Origin: Posidonia oceanica
Taxonomy: Eukaryota > Streptophyta > Magnoliopsida > Alismatales > Posidoniaceae
Assembly: GCA_037176725.1 (NCBI GenBank)
Contig: JAZBRS010000049.1
Location: 39,486,001-39,550,000 of the forward strand
Reading direction: 5' to 3'
DNA: 64,000 nucleotides
Shown: positions 10,001 through 21,400 of the stretch, piece by piece
Position numbering within the stretch: position 1 is the stretch's first letter
How the letters are laid out: each line of letters starts with the position of its first letter
Notes under the pieces: generated by a model
The model's input: the letters and a program-made list of their open reading frames with translations, nothing else
What the model was told of the DNA's origin: nothing
The model's database searches: none
Program-made: the position numbers and the translations under genes

Positions 10001-10271
10001 CATGGCGGAGATTATCTCCCAGCTTGAGTTTGAGCTGGGGCACTACCGGAGGTTCGCCTTTACGACCGGTGTTAGGCTCGGGGTGTCTGTTCCTCCTGTG
10101 TCGAGCCGCCGGTCGGCTAGCCACCATTCTCGGTCCGTTTCCAGGACCCTATTAGGCGCTTTGGTTCGACAGTCGCCTCGTCCCCCTACTGCCCCTTCTC
10201 CGGCTCCCACTCCAGCTCCTGCTTTAGCTCCTGCTCCGGCTCCTGAGGGTGTGGGAGAGAGTGCTCCCTAG
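7016..10271 (+). pseudogene. PMD2: eight-exon PMD plus coiled-coil gene, X-A copy, broken
   Basis: Exons are 7016-7851, 7930-8577, 8648-8821, 8896-9381, 9451-9552, 9622-9684, 9750-9920 and 9999-10271. Exons 2-8 are all multiples of three (216, 58, 162, 34, 21, 57 and 91 codons). Exon 1 is one base short of 279 codons, from a G lost just before its end. The ~918-codon product has a start MERCISQFYTRAAKRAR, a long Ala/Gly/Val-rich N-terminus, and an acidic linker. A PMD-type core follows at ~336-363 (RAGEFVLSLEDMARLTGL), then a coiled coil from ~716 to ~860 and a Pro/Ala tail. Breaks: stops in exons 1, 2 and 3 (TAG as the last codon of exon 3), and a mutated donor after exon 2 (TT at 8578-8579 where X-B has GT). 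Exons are GC-rich and introns AT/T-rich. The gene is antisense to pol. Confidence 0.85.
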
Positions 10272-12238
10272 CTTTTGTACTTTAGGGGTATGCCCTGGTG
10301 ACTTTGTAGAACAATTGTGTTGACATCCCATTTTGACAGGCTTGATCAATTAGAATCTCCTGGTAGCTTTTGGATTCAAATTTAGGTCCAAACCTACACA
10401 ATCCTCTTCATTCTTCTCTCCCAAAACTAGCCCAAATTTAACCTAGAATTACACCCCTTTTCCAAGTCCAAAAACTACCCAAAAATCATAGGAAAACTCA
10501 CCATTCCCAACTTAGCAAACCTACCCAAGAACCCTCAAAATTTCAACCCAAAACCACTCCCAAAAACCCTAAAAAACCTAGGTAAAACTACCATTTTTCT
10601 ACACCTCAAAACCCTTCCAAAACCTTCCCAAAACTAGACCAAAATCCTAGGTCAAATACTAGAGAGCCTAGGCCACACACTCCTCAAATTTCACCTCTTT
10701 TCAAAACCTCTAACCCCTCCATTTACCCAAATTATCCTTTTCTCTCTCTTAGATTATTCTTTTCTCTCTCCTCTCTCTCTTGATTATCCTCCTTCTTTTC
10801 ACCTCCTTTTCTCCCTTCTTCTTGCCTGGCTGTGGGCCCCCCTTGTGCATCTATCTCTTCTGAATCTTATTTGTATTTTTACCTTATTTTTAGCATTTTC
10901 TTTGGCTTTCTAAAAAATGTTTTCTTTCAACTCTTCCTTTTCCTCTTTACTCCTCTATTTCTCCTTTTTCTTCTTCCTTTTCCTTTTCTTTTCCTTTCTC
11001 TTACTAAATCTCTAAAAAATCCTTAAAAACCTCTAAAACTCTAAAACAAAAGGAAAACAAATCAAAACTCTAAAAGAAATAATTAAAGACATTAAACAAA
11101 CCATTAAAAACCAAAAACCTAACTAAATCAAACTAAAATGGAAAAATAAGAATGCAACTTAAAAATGCAAAACAAACAAAAAGAAAATGCTGTAAAATCA
11201 AGGAAAAAACCAAAATGTAATCAAAACAAGTAAAAGTAAAAATCCTATTAAAAACAATCAAGAAAACAAATCCTAAAAGAAAGAAAACACTTAAGAAATG
11301 CAAGGGCTAGTAATTACGAAAGAAAAACTTAACTTAACAATTCTAAAAGAAACAATTCGAAAACTTAATTAAAAAATAAAAACAAACAATAAAAAATCTA
11401 AAAACACTTAATCAAAACTTAACAAGAAAACTTAACTAAAAAATATTAAAAGAACTTAACAAACAAAAATCAAGAACAAATCAAAGAAGACTCAAGAAAA
11501 AAAAGGGCTAAAATCAAAAATCTAAAACTCACCCTAATTGATCTAAAAACAAACTTTAAAAAATCCTAATTAACATCCCAAGTATTTAACAAGAAAAACA
11601 TAATTAAAAAACAACTTAAAAGACTTAACAAACATTTAAACAAACTCAAAAACAAATCAAAAACAAAGAAAACCCTAAAAACCCTAATCAAAACCAAATC
11701 CCTTTAAACCTAATTAACCAATTAAAAACAATCATTAAAAAACTTAATCAAAGTCCTAACCTTAAGCACAACTATTCTAAAAACCTTTTCTATTTTTATT
11801 TTATTTTTATTTTTATCTTTTTTATTTTCCTTCTTCTTTCCCCTCTTCTTTTCCCTTTCTTCCTTTCTTTCTATTTTTTCTTTTTTTTCCTTGGGCCCAG
11901 TCCGGCCCGTTCCCCTCCTTCCTTCTTCCTTTCTTTTTTTTTCTTTTTTTCCTTTCGCGTGAAGCCCAGCCTGCAACCTTCCTTCTTCCTCTTCTTCCCT
12001 CCTTCTTCTTCTTCTTCCTCTACAGTTCCTCCCGCTAGTCTCCCTTTCCTCTTCAAATTTCAATTCTCCTCTCCCTCCCGATCACCTCAGCCTCCAGCTC
12101 AGCTCTTCCTCTCTCGCGTCTCAGCAGGATCTCCAGGAGCATTCAATGCGCGTCGCCTCCGGCCGTCCTCATTGCTGACAGTTGCTGCTCCCGCCGGTGG
12201 ATTTTGAAATCCAGCGTGCTTCACTCCTCCTCCCCAGT

Positions 12239-12250
12239 TGATAAAACCCC
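12239..12250 (+). promoter_or_regulatory. TATA-like box of the outer Ogre-like LTR
   Basis: TGATAAAACCCC lies about 1.92 kb into the LTR. The nested LTR has TGATAAAGCC at the same offset (16549-16558), and the third LTR has GATATAAG at 24443-24450. A common offset after a pyrimidine-rich upstream tract suggests the LTR promoter; transcription start is not known. Confidence 0.45.
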
Positions 12251-13489
12251 CAGCATCCTCCTCCTTCATCGCCCTTTGGTCGTCCGAGAGAGAGAAAGCA
12301 TCTAGAGCCCAGAAGCTACCCCGATTCTCCCTCTCTTCCCACTGAAATTCTGCAGCTCTTCTTCCTCTTCCTTCCCGTCTGATCTAGAGCCCCAAACAGT
12401 CCTCAAACTTCTCCCAATTCCGTCCCCAAATCCACCCAAACAACCACCATTTCAGGCCTTCCTTCCATGCCCCGAACCACCTCTGAATTCACCCTCCATC
12501 ACCCTGAAAACCCAACAGAACCCAACACCCTCTCCTCTCAAAATTCCGAGCACCACAGACCCACAAATCCCTCCAAACTCCACCTAGCAACTCCCCAGAA
12601 TCTCACCTTCTAAACCCACCTGAGCTTCAGCTCTAACCCTCACCACAGACCGAATCCTTCACTACAAACACCTCTGCCCATTTCTTCCAGAAAATCACCC
12701 AGCGACCAAACTTCTTCTTCAGCCTCTTCCCAGCCCTCCTGAGCATCCAGAAACACTCACGAACCCTCCAGAAGCTCGCCGGCATCCTCCTCTCGATCCG
12801 GAGAGCAGCAAACACTCCTATCCACCTCTGGCTGCTTCTTGAGCACCCACTGAAGCCGAATCTTCCTCCCGGCCGTGAAGCTTCGCTCCGGACGTCTAGG
12901 AAACTCCAGAGTACTCCACTGATCCATTCCCAGCACTCCCGAGCCGACGACGAGCTCTGCAACAGCCGGACGATCTCCACCGGCGATCACTGAAGCACTA
13001 GACGTCGGGGGAACTCCTCAGCTGCGGAATCAGGTACCACTCTTCCCCTGTAGTTTAGTTTTTCTCCTCTCGTGCTTTTCCGCCTTTTAGTTTAGTGTTT
13101 CCTCCCCTCTTCCGCCGAGTCGTCGCCGCCGTTGTCTCGTCTTCTCTAGCGAGCTCCGCGACTGGAATCGTCGCTCCGACAGCAGAACTCGCATCCAGGG
13201 ATCGCCCGAGCTCCGCACCGACTCCAGGATTGCTCCGGTGGCTTCAGAATGCCACGACGACGCTCCGATCATCTTCCCTGCCTCCAAGCAGGTCTGCAGA
13301 GCTCCGTTCAGCTCTCCGGCTTGCTCCGGGCAGCTCCAAGCCGCGCCGACGCCTCCCAGATCTCCGTCAACCTCCGGCGAACGTCGCCGACCTCCCCGCG
13401 CATCCCCAGCAGCCCTTCTCCGGCGTCCATGGCCACTGGAAGCTTCTGCTACAGTGACCATGGCCGCTAGCTTTTCACTGTAGCATTAT

Positions 13490-14460
13490 TTTCTGTTAGC
13501 TAAGCTATTTTGTTACTAAATTGCATTTTCAGTCCCTGTTTTTACTTTATTGCGTTCTGGTCCTGCCTCTGTTTAAGATTCATTTAATTCCGAATTTAAA
13601 TCATATGAAATTGTATGAAAAACTTAAAAAACTGTCTAATTACATGTTGGTCCTTCTGCTGTGTTTTCTTTTAATGTTTATTTTAGTTCAAGCCCTCTGG
13701 TTTTCCATTTTTGCATGTTAGTCATTTAATCAATAATTTGATTTAATGCTTATATTTTACTTTAGTAAATTGTATTTTTAAACCCTGTTGTTTTCCTCAT
13801 TTGCACTTTAGTCCTCTGTCCTGTTAACTCATGCATTTATTTTTCAATTTTTCTTACTGCATTGCATTATTTCCCCCATACTTTCTGATTTTTGCATATA
13901 AGTCCTTCATTAATGCACAGCATACATTTAAATGCATATTTTGCTTATAAAATTGCACTTTAGACCTTGCATGTTTTAAAATTGCATATAGGTCCTCTGC
14001 ATGCCTATAAAAGTCATTTAAATGCATATTTTTGCTTATAAAATTGCATTTTAGACCCTGAATATTTAAAAATTGCATATAGGTCCTTTGTTTGCATTCT
14101 CAGACCATTTAAGACTACTGTTTTGCTTACAAAATTGCATTCCAACCCCTGCATGTTTCAAAATTGCATGTTAATCCCCCATATGGTTTCAAAACTTATC
14201 CTAATGCATGTTTACCTTGTAAAATTGCATTTTGAACCCTGTATTTTGCAAAATTGCACTTAAACCCTCCAGTTTTCAAAAACCTTGCACAAAAGTTCCC
14301 TAACTTTTCATAATCTTAGAATTTAGACACCCACTTTTTGAAAAATTGCACATAAGTTCCCAAGTTTTCTGAAAAATCATCCTTAGGTCTTTTCTTGCAT
14401 TTCTGCATGCATTGCACTCATGCATCTTTGCATTTAGCATTCCTGCACACACTTAAGCAT
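13490..14460. repeat. GCATTTTAGACCC-type imperfect repeats in the outer Ogre-like LTR
   Basis: This stretch is built from recurring phrases: AAAATTGCATTTTAGACCCTGCATGTTT, alternating with AAAATTGCATATAGGTCCT and ATTTAAATGCATATTTTGCTT (shown here split; each phrase varies). Corresponding stretches are 17870-18800 in the nested LTR and 25900-26870 in the third. The spacing is irregular, at roughly 35-80 bp. No coding capacity. Confidence 0.7.
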
Positions 14461-17400
14461 TCCTAGCTCCCATTTGCATGGAAGGACCTATTGTGTACAT
14501 CCCTAGGACCTCCTGTACACCTAGATCCATTCTTCTCCTTTGTTCTGGCCCCTCTGCCTTGAAGTTGAGATATCTTCTGATCTGGCCGTTGGATCTTCTC
14601 AACCAAGCTACCTGGACGACCCCGGTTGTTGACACCCCATCTTGACAGGCTTGGACCATTTGGGACCTTCTGGTGATTGCTGGATCTAAACCTAGGTCAA
14701 AACAACCCCCAACCCTCCTCATCTCACCCTTCAAAACAAGCCTAACTTGACCTAAGCCTACACCCTCTTCCCAAGCCCAAAACCTGCCCAAAAACCATAG
14801 GAAAACCCATCAACCCCTACTTAGCAAACCTACCCAATCACTTAAAAACTTTCAGCCCAAAACCATTCCCAAAAACTCTAGAAAACTTAGGTGAAACCAC
14901 CCTTTTTCTACACCTCAAAACCCCTCCAAAACTTGCTCAAAACCAGACCAAAGCCCTAGAACCAACACTAGAAACCCTAGGTTACACACTCCCCAATTTT
15001 CACCCCATTTCAAAACCTTTAAGCCTTCCTTTTACCTAAATTATCCTTTTCACTCTCTTGGATTATTCTTTTCTCTCTCCTCTCTCTCTCCTGATTATCC
15101 TCCCTCTTTTCATCCCCTTCTCTCTCTTTTTCTTGCCTGGCTATGGGCCCCCTTTGTGCTTCTATCTCTTCTCTATCTTATTTCTATTTTTACCTTATTT
15201 TTAGCATTTTCCCTGACTTTTAAAAAATTGTTTTCCCCCAACTCATCTCTTTCCCCTTTATTCCTCCTTTTTCCCTTTTCTTCTTCCTTCTCTTTTCCTT
15301 TTTCCTTCTTTTGCTAAAATCCATAAAAAACCCTTAAAAATCTCTAAAACTCTAAAACAAAAGGGAAACAAACCAGAACCCTAAGAAAAATAATTAAAAA
15401 TACTAAACAAACAATTAAGAACCTAAACCCAACTAAATCTAGTTAAAATGGAAAACCAAGGATGCAAGCTAAAAAATGCAAAACAAACCAAAAGAAAATG
15501 CTGTAAAATCAAGGAAAAAACTAAAATATAATCAAAACCGACCAAAAGTGAAAACCCTATCAATATAATCTAAAAACAAACCCTAAGAAGAAGGAAAACA
15601 ATTAAAAAACACTAAGACAAATAATTAATGAAAAAAAACTTAACTTAACAAACCTAAGAAGAACAACTTAAGAACTTAATTAAAAAGAAAATGAGAAACA
15701 AAGTAAAAAGATTTAAAAACACTTAATCCATCAAGAAGAAACTTAACCAAAAAACATCAAGAAAACTTAACAAATAAAAATCAAAAGTGTAATCCAAAAG
15801 AGGACTTAAGAAGAATCCTAAAAGACTAAAATCAAAACCCAAAACTCACTCTAATTAATCTAAAAATAAATCTTAAAAAATCCTAATTAACATCCCAAGT
15901 ACTTAACAAGAAAAGCATAATTAAAAAATAACTTAAAAGGCTTAACAAACACTTAATCAAAATGGAAAACAAATTAAAAACAAAGAAAACCCTTAAAACC
16001 CTAATCAAACCCAAAACCCCTCTAAAATCATAATTAATCAACTAAAAACAGTCATTAAAAATTTAATCAAGATCCTGACTCACAACATGATCATTCTAAT
16101 ATTTTTACTTATTTTTATTTTATTTTTACTTAATTTATTTCTCCTCTTTTTCTCCTCTCTTTCTCTCTTTCTTCCTATTCTTTTTTTTTCTTCTTCTTTT
16201 CTGCTGGGCCCAATCCAGCCCGTCCACCCCTTCCTTCTTTCTTTTTTTTTCTTTTTTATTTTATGGTTCGCGGCCCGCCCCGCTTCCCTCCTTCCTCTTC
16301 CTTCTTCTTCCTCAGCTTCTTCCTTCTCCTCCCGCGAAGCTACACAGGACTCCCACTTCTTTTTCAAATTCAAGCTTTCCCCCTCCATCCAATCCAGCAA
16401 CAGCTCGCCGCTCCTCTCTCTTCTCTCAGCACCTTTTCCGGGAGGCAGTTACTGCCTGTCGTCTCGCCGGCATCCTCTCATCTCAGCTGCAGTACTCGCG
16501 CCAGAGGGATTCAAAAATCTTCAGCGTGCCCGGCAGCTTCGTGCTCCCTGATAAAGCCTCAGCATTCCATCTCCTCCAATGCCTTTTGGCCATCCGAGAG
16601 AGAGAGCTGAAATCCAGAGAGAATTCCCAAGCAAACTCCTCCTTCTTCTCCCTCTGAATTCAGCAGCCTTCCCCCTTCTTTTTCCTCAGAAACCAAGCCC
16701 CTTCCAAGCCTCCAATTCTCTTCCATTTCATCCCCCAAATCCACCCAGAGTCCCAGCATTCCTCCTCCACCATTTCCCGGCTTTTCCACTCCTGAAAACA
16801 CCCCCAGTCCACCGAATTCCCATCACAGAAGCTAACTGCAACCCAACACCACCTCTCCTGAAATTGCCTTCACCACAGACCTCCACTCCGTCCCAAACCT
16901 TCCCCAGTCACTCGCCTGAACTCCACCTCTCCAAGCCACCCAGCCTTCAGCCTTCAGCCTTCTCCCCCCTTACAGGCCGAACCTTCCACCACAAACAGTT
17001 ACCTCCCTCTCTGACCAGAAAATCAACCAATCTGCAAATCCACTCTACGGCCTCCCGAAACCCAATTCAACTGCCCAGAATCCTTCACCAGACCTCCAGC
17101 AATCTTCCAGAGGGTCCTATCCGGCCTGAGGAGCAGCGGACACTCCCCCCAGTCTCCGGCTGCCCCAGCAAACCCAAAATCTGCAAAACCACCTGCTGGT
17201 CTTCGAAGCTCGCGTCCAACCATCCAGGAAGCTCCGGAAGGTCGCTCTGAGGCGATTCCAATCTCCCCGAGCCGCCGACGCCCCCTCCTCTCACCGGACG
17301 AGCTCCACCGGCGACCTCTGAAACCACCTGCGTCGGGAGGACTTCCCAGCCACGGAAACAGGTAAAATCTTATCCCTTTAGCTTAATCTTCCTTCCTTCT

Positions 17401-19539
17401 TGCTTTTCCGCCCCTTAGACTAGGGTTCCCTTCGCTCCTGTGCCGGGTCAACGCCGGTCAGAGTCGTCTTCTCCGGCGAGCCTCACCGTGCGTCCCTCCG
17501 CTCCGGTCAGCAGAATGCCGTTCCAGCAGCACCCTCCGGTCCGCACGAGTCTCAGGAACACGCTCCGGCCTTCAGATCGCCGCGTCGTTGCGCCGATCGC
17601 CCGGGGTGCACTTCTGAAGCTCTGCAGACCTCCGGTGGCTTCTCCGGCTTGCTCTAGCCCGCGTCGAGCTCCGCCGAGCGTCGTCCGACCTCCGTCAGGA
17701 CCTGGAGACGCCTCCCCGCCGGTCTGCGCAGCCCCAGCATCCCTGTGCCGGCGTTCATGGACGCTGGCAGCTTGCTGCTACAGTGTCCATGGTCGTCGGC
17801 CATGCACTGTTCATTTATTTTTCTTTTATCTAAGTTTTTCGTTAAATATTGCATTTCTGGTCTGAGTTCTTGTTATTTTGCATTCCAGTCCTTTATTTGA
17901 TTTAATCTGCTGATTTCTAAACTAAAACTATATTAAATTGCATGAAATGTCTGTAGTTCTCCTTATTTGCTTTATGGTCCTTTTACTGTGCTTTCCCTCA
18001 GTAATAAGTTAGACTTTGGCCCTCCAGCTTTTGATTTTTGCACTTAGGTCCTGCAGTAGCTTAATTTAATTTAATGCATGAATTTTGCCATATAAAATTG
18101 CATTCCAGGTCCCTTTTGTTTTCTGCTTTTGCATTCTAGTCCTATGTCCTGTAGAACTTAGGTTTTATTTTTCATTTTTGCTTGTTGCATTGCATTTTTC
18201 CCCCTCTGTTTTCTGATTTTTGCATATAGGTCCTTTCTAATGCACAGTAATCATTTTAATGCATATTTAGCTTATTAAATTGCATTTTTGACCTTGCATA
18301 TTTTAAAATTTGCATGTCAGTCCTCTGTCTGCCCACTTAATGCATATTTTGCTTCAAAAATTGCATTTTTGACCCTGCATGTTTGAAAAATTGCACATAG
18401 GTCCTCGGCATGCTTATAAAAATCATTTAAATGCATATTTTGCTTCAAAAATTGCATTTTAGCCCCACATGTTTGAAAAATTGCATGTAGGTCCCCATTT
18501 GCATTCCCAGACTACTTAGGACCCTGTTTTTCTGGAAAAATTGCATTTTAGACCCTAATGATTTCAAAATTGCATTTCAACTCGCCACATGATTTCAAAA
18601 CTTGTCCTGATGCATACCCCTTTTGGAAAATTGCATTTTAAACCCTGCGCTTTGCAAAATTGCATTCAGGCCCTTCTTTTTTTCAAAATCCTTGCATGAA
18701 GGTCCCAAACTTTTCAAAACTTTTGCATTTAGACCACCATCTTTTCAAAATTGCATTTGAACCCCCAATTTTTTGAAAAATCCCTCCTGAGTCTTTTCTT
18801 GCTTTCTGCATGCATTTGCATTCATGCATTCTAGCTTTTTGCATCCTCTGCACACACTTAAAGCTTCTTTAGCTCCCATTTACATGGGAGGACCTGTTTG
18901 CACACCCTAGGACCTCCTGAACACTTAGATCTATTCTTCTCCCCTGTTCTGGCCTCTCTGCCTTGAAGCTGTGATATCTTCCAATCCGGCCGTTGGATCT
19001 TCTCAAACAAGCTACCCAGACGACCTCGGCGGAGCGCTCTTCAGCATGGACCAAGCAGATTTCAGATCAGGCTCCAGATTTTCCAGGTATGTCCTCCTGA
19101 ACCCCTGCACAGCATTCATTTGCACATCATTTGCATGCATGCATCGTTTTCGCTTTTTGCTTCTTCGAGCATGTAGAATAGGACCCCCTCTTCTTATCTG
19201 TCAACTCCGTTCCTCGCTTCGCGTATCCCCAAGTGTTTTGTGTTGTGTTTCCCTTGGATTCACCACTTACTGCGGCTTTCTTCCCCCTTTTCCACGATCC
19301 GATCGCACCGCGAGCTTTGGGCAGCGTGCGAGACACATCGTGGAGCGGTTTAGTGGGAAACAATTGCAAAACGGTGGTAATTCCTCCACTTGCTTGTTCT
19401 CCTCAGTGTAGGTCTTCACACCTACTCTGCGTGGTCCTTGAACAGTGCCTGTTCTCACACACGTACTGTTGGCCTCCCCTTTCACTTTTCTCATCCTCTC
19501 TCTTTGCATTTGCATCTGCATGGTTTTGCCGAGGTTTTA

Positions 19540-19810
19540 TTCCGTCTTTTGGCACCGTTTCGCGTGCCCGCTTTGCTTTTGGCACTGTTTTGCGTGCCCG
19601 TTTCGCTTTTGGCACCGTTTTGCGTGCCTGCTCTGTCTTTGGCACCGTTTTGCATGCCCGCTCTGTTTTTTGGCACCGTTTTGCGTGCCCGCTCCGCTTT
19701 TGGCACCGTTTCGCGTGCCTGCTCTGCTTTTGGCACCGTTTTGCGTGCCCGCTTTGTCTTTGGCGCCGTTTTGCGTGCCGCTCTCGTTTCTTGCATTGTT
19801 TCGCGTGTTT
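19540..19810. repeat. 30-bp tandem repeats in the nested Ogre-like LTR
   Basis: The unit is TTGCGTGCCCGCTTTG followed by CTTTTGGCACCGTT, repeated about nine times. Homologous arrays are 20990-21400 (outer LTR, about 13 units) and 27600-27870 (third LTR, more diverged). Because 30 is a multiple of three, the arrays show long frames rich in FGTVLRAR or its equivalents; these are not genes. Confidence 0.85.
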
Positions 19811-20078
19811 TACGCTGTTTTCTCTTGCATGTCGCTTGCATTGCTTGGTTTTACCGTTGTTTTGCTTTTTCGCTTGCATTTGCATATAGGGCAGTGATGC
19901 TTACTGCCTGGAGTTCTCACGAGCCCGGTTTCGCCTGGTTCGGAACACAGACAGCGCTGCTGAGCACTTAGACTGCACGTTTACTTTCCTTGCACTGCAT
20001 TCCACCACTTAGAGCACACCTATGAGCATTCATTCAGGCATTCATTGGTATTTAGGCATTCAGATCTGCATTTCCCTG

Positions 20079-20161
20079 CGTATGCGAGCGTAAGCCTAGA
20101 AAGACCGATTCTCGGGCGTGTCGGGGGTGCCTAACACCTTCCCCGCGCGTAACAGGAGTCC
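20079..20161 (+). promoter_or_regulatory. Strongly conserved ~80-bp block near the 3' end of the Ogre-like LTR
   Basis: The block runs from GCGTATGCGAGCGTAAGCC through GATTCTCGGGCGTGTCGGGG to GCCTAACACCTTCCCCGCGC and GTAACAGGAGTCC. It is nearly identical at 21672-21752 and 28129-28213, while flanking LTR sequence diverges more. A GTGCCTAACACCTTCC(C)-type block is familiar from Ogre-like LTRs. Its function is unknown; an R/U5 RNA structure or a transcript-end signal is possible. Confidence 0.6.
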
Positions 20162-20989
20162 TTGCCCAGTCTTTTGGCCCGCAATGACCATATCGCCCTT
20201 ATCCTAGGCATGAGTCATCTCGTTTGCATGTATTTGCATTTGTTTTCCTTTGCATTGCTTTGCTTTGCATTTCTTGCTTGGTTTTGCGTGTTAATTCACG
20301 CATTTTCCCCGATTTTCCTTGTCTCCCGATAATAGACATGGTGGCGACTCTGATTTGTCTTATCTTTTTCTTTTCTTCCTTTTTAAGTGTTTTCGAGTTG
20401 AGCCCTCCTCCTCGGACCATCGCCGTTAATAGTAAGCCTGATTTCTGATTGGGATTACTACACCGGCAGAGCGCTCTTCAGCATAGACCAAGCAGTTCTC
20501 AGATCAAGCTTCAGATTTCCAAGGTAAGTCCTCTTGTATCCTTACACAGCATTCATCTGCACATCATTTGCATTGCATGCATTGTTCTCGCTTTCTGATT
20601 TCTCGAGCATGTAGATTAGGACTTCCTCTTCTTATCTATCAACTCTGTCTCTTCTTTTCGCGTACTCCCAGTGTTTTGTGTTGCGTTTCCCCTGGATTCA
20701 CCACTAATTGCGACTTTCTTCCCCCCTTTTCCACGATCCGATCGCATCACGAGCTTTTGGCAGCGTGCGAGACACATCGTGGGACACTTTGGTGGGAAAC
20801 AGTCACAAAACAGTGGTAATCCCTCCATTTGCTTCTCTTCCCCTTTGTAGGTCTTCACACCTACTTTGCGCGGTCCTTAAACAGTGCCTGTTCTCACACA
20901 CGCAATGTTTGTCTCCCCTTTCGCTTCTCCTGTCCTTTCTCTTTGCATTTGCATTTGCATGGCTTTGTCGATGTTTTATTTCGCCTGCT

Positions 20990-21400
20990 TTGGCACCGTT
21001 TTGCGTGCCCGCTTTCTTTTTGGCACCGTTTTGCGTGCCCACTTCGTCTTTGGCACCGTTTCGCGTGCCTGCTTTGCTTTTGGCACCACTTTGCATGCCC
21101 GCTTTGCTTTTGGCACCGTTTTGTGTGCCCGCTTCGTCTTTGGCACCGTTTTACGTGCCCGCTTCGCTTTCAGCACTGTTTTGCGTGTTGGCTTTGTTTT
21201 CTTGCACCGTTTCTCGTGTCGCTTTGTTTTCCTGCATCGTTTCGCGTGCCGGCTTTGTTTTCTTGCACCGTTTTGCGTGTCGCTTTGTTTTCTTACACCA
21301 TTTTGCGTGTTGCTCTATCTTTTGCGCCGTTTCGCGTGCCGGCTTTGTTTTCTTGCACCGTTTCACGTGCTGCTTCCATCTCTCGCATCATTTTGCGTGT
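20990..21400. repeat. 30-bp tandem repeats in the outer Ogre-like LTR
   Basis: About thirteen units of the same 30-bp repeat as at 19540-19810. The distal units degrade to TTGCGTGTCGCTTTG and TTTTCTTGCACCGT forms. The copy number differs among the three LTRs. Confidence 0.85.

Larger units (their letters stand above)
14627..20462. mobile_element. Ogre-like solo LTR nested in a solo LTR of the same family
   Basis: It starts TGTTGACACCCC and ends GGGATTACTACA, 5.84 kb, in the same orientation as its host LTR. The flanks are CCGGT (14622-14626) and CCGGC (20463-20467), a 5-bp duplication with one mismatch. The host sequence continues across it: CTACCTGGACGACC on the left and AGAGCGCTCTTCAGCAT on the right. 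The nested copy and 27060-27110 hold this as one uninterrupted stretch. Confidence 0.88.

Noticed and set aside
16087..17250. Ser/Pro-rich 150-220-codon frames in the LTR leader (also 24581-25037)
   Set aside because: They arise from pyrimidine-rich leader sequence. Homologous positions in the other LTRs are not open in the same frame.
19233..19971. Overlapping 150-260-codon frames in the Ogre-like LTRs (also 20708-21563 and 27514-27942)
   Set aside because: 30-bp repeats, a multiple of three, produce them in several frames and on both strands. They lie in non-coding LTR sequence.
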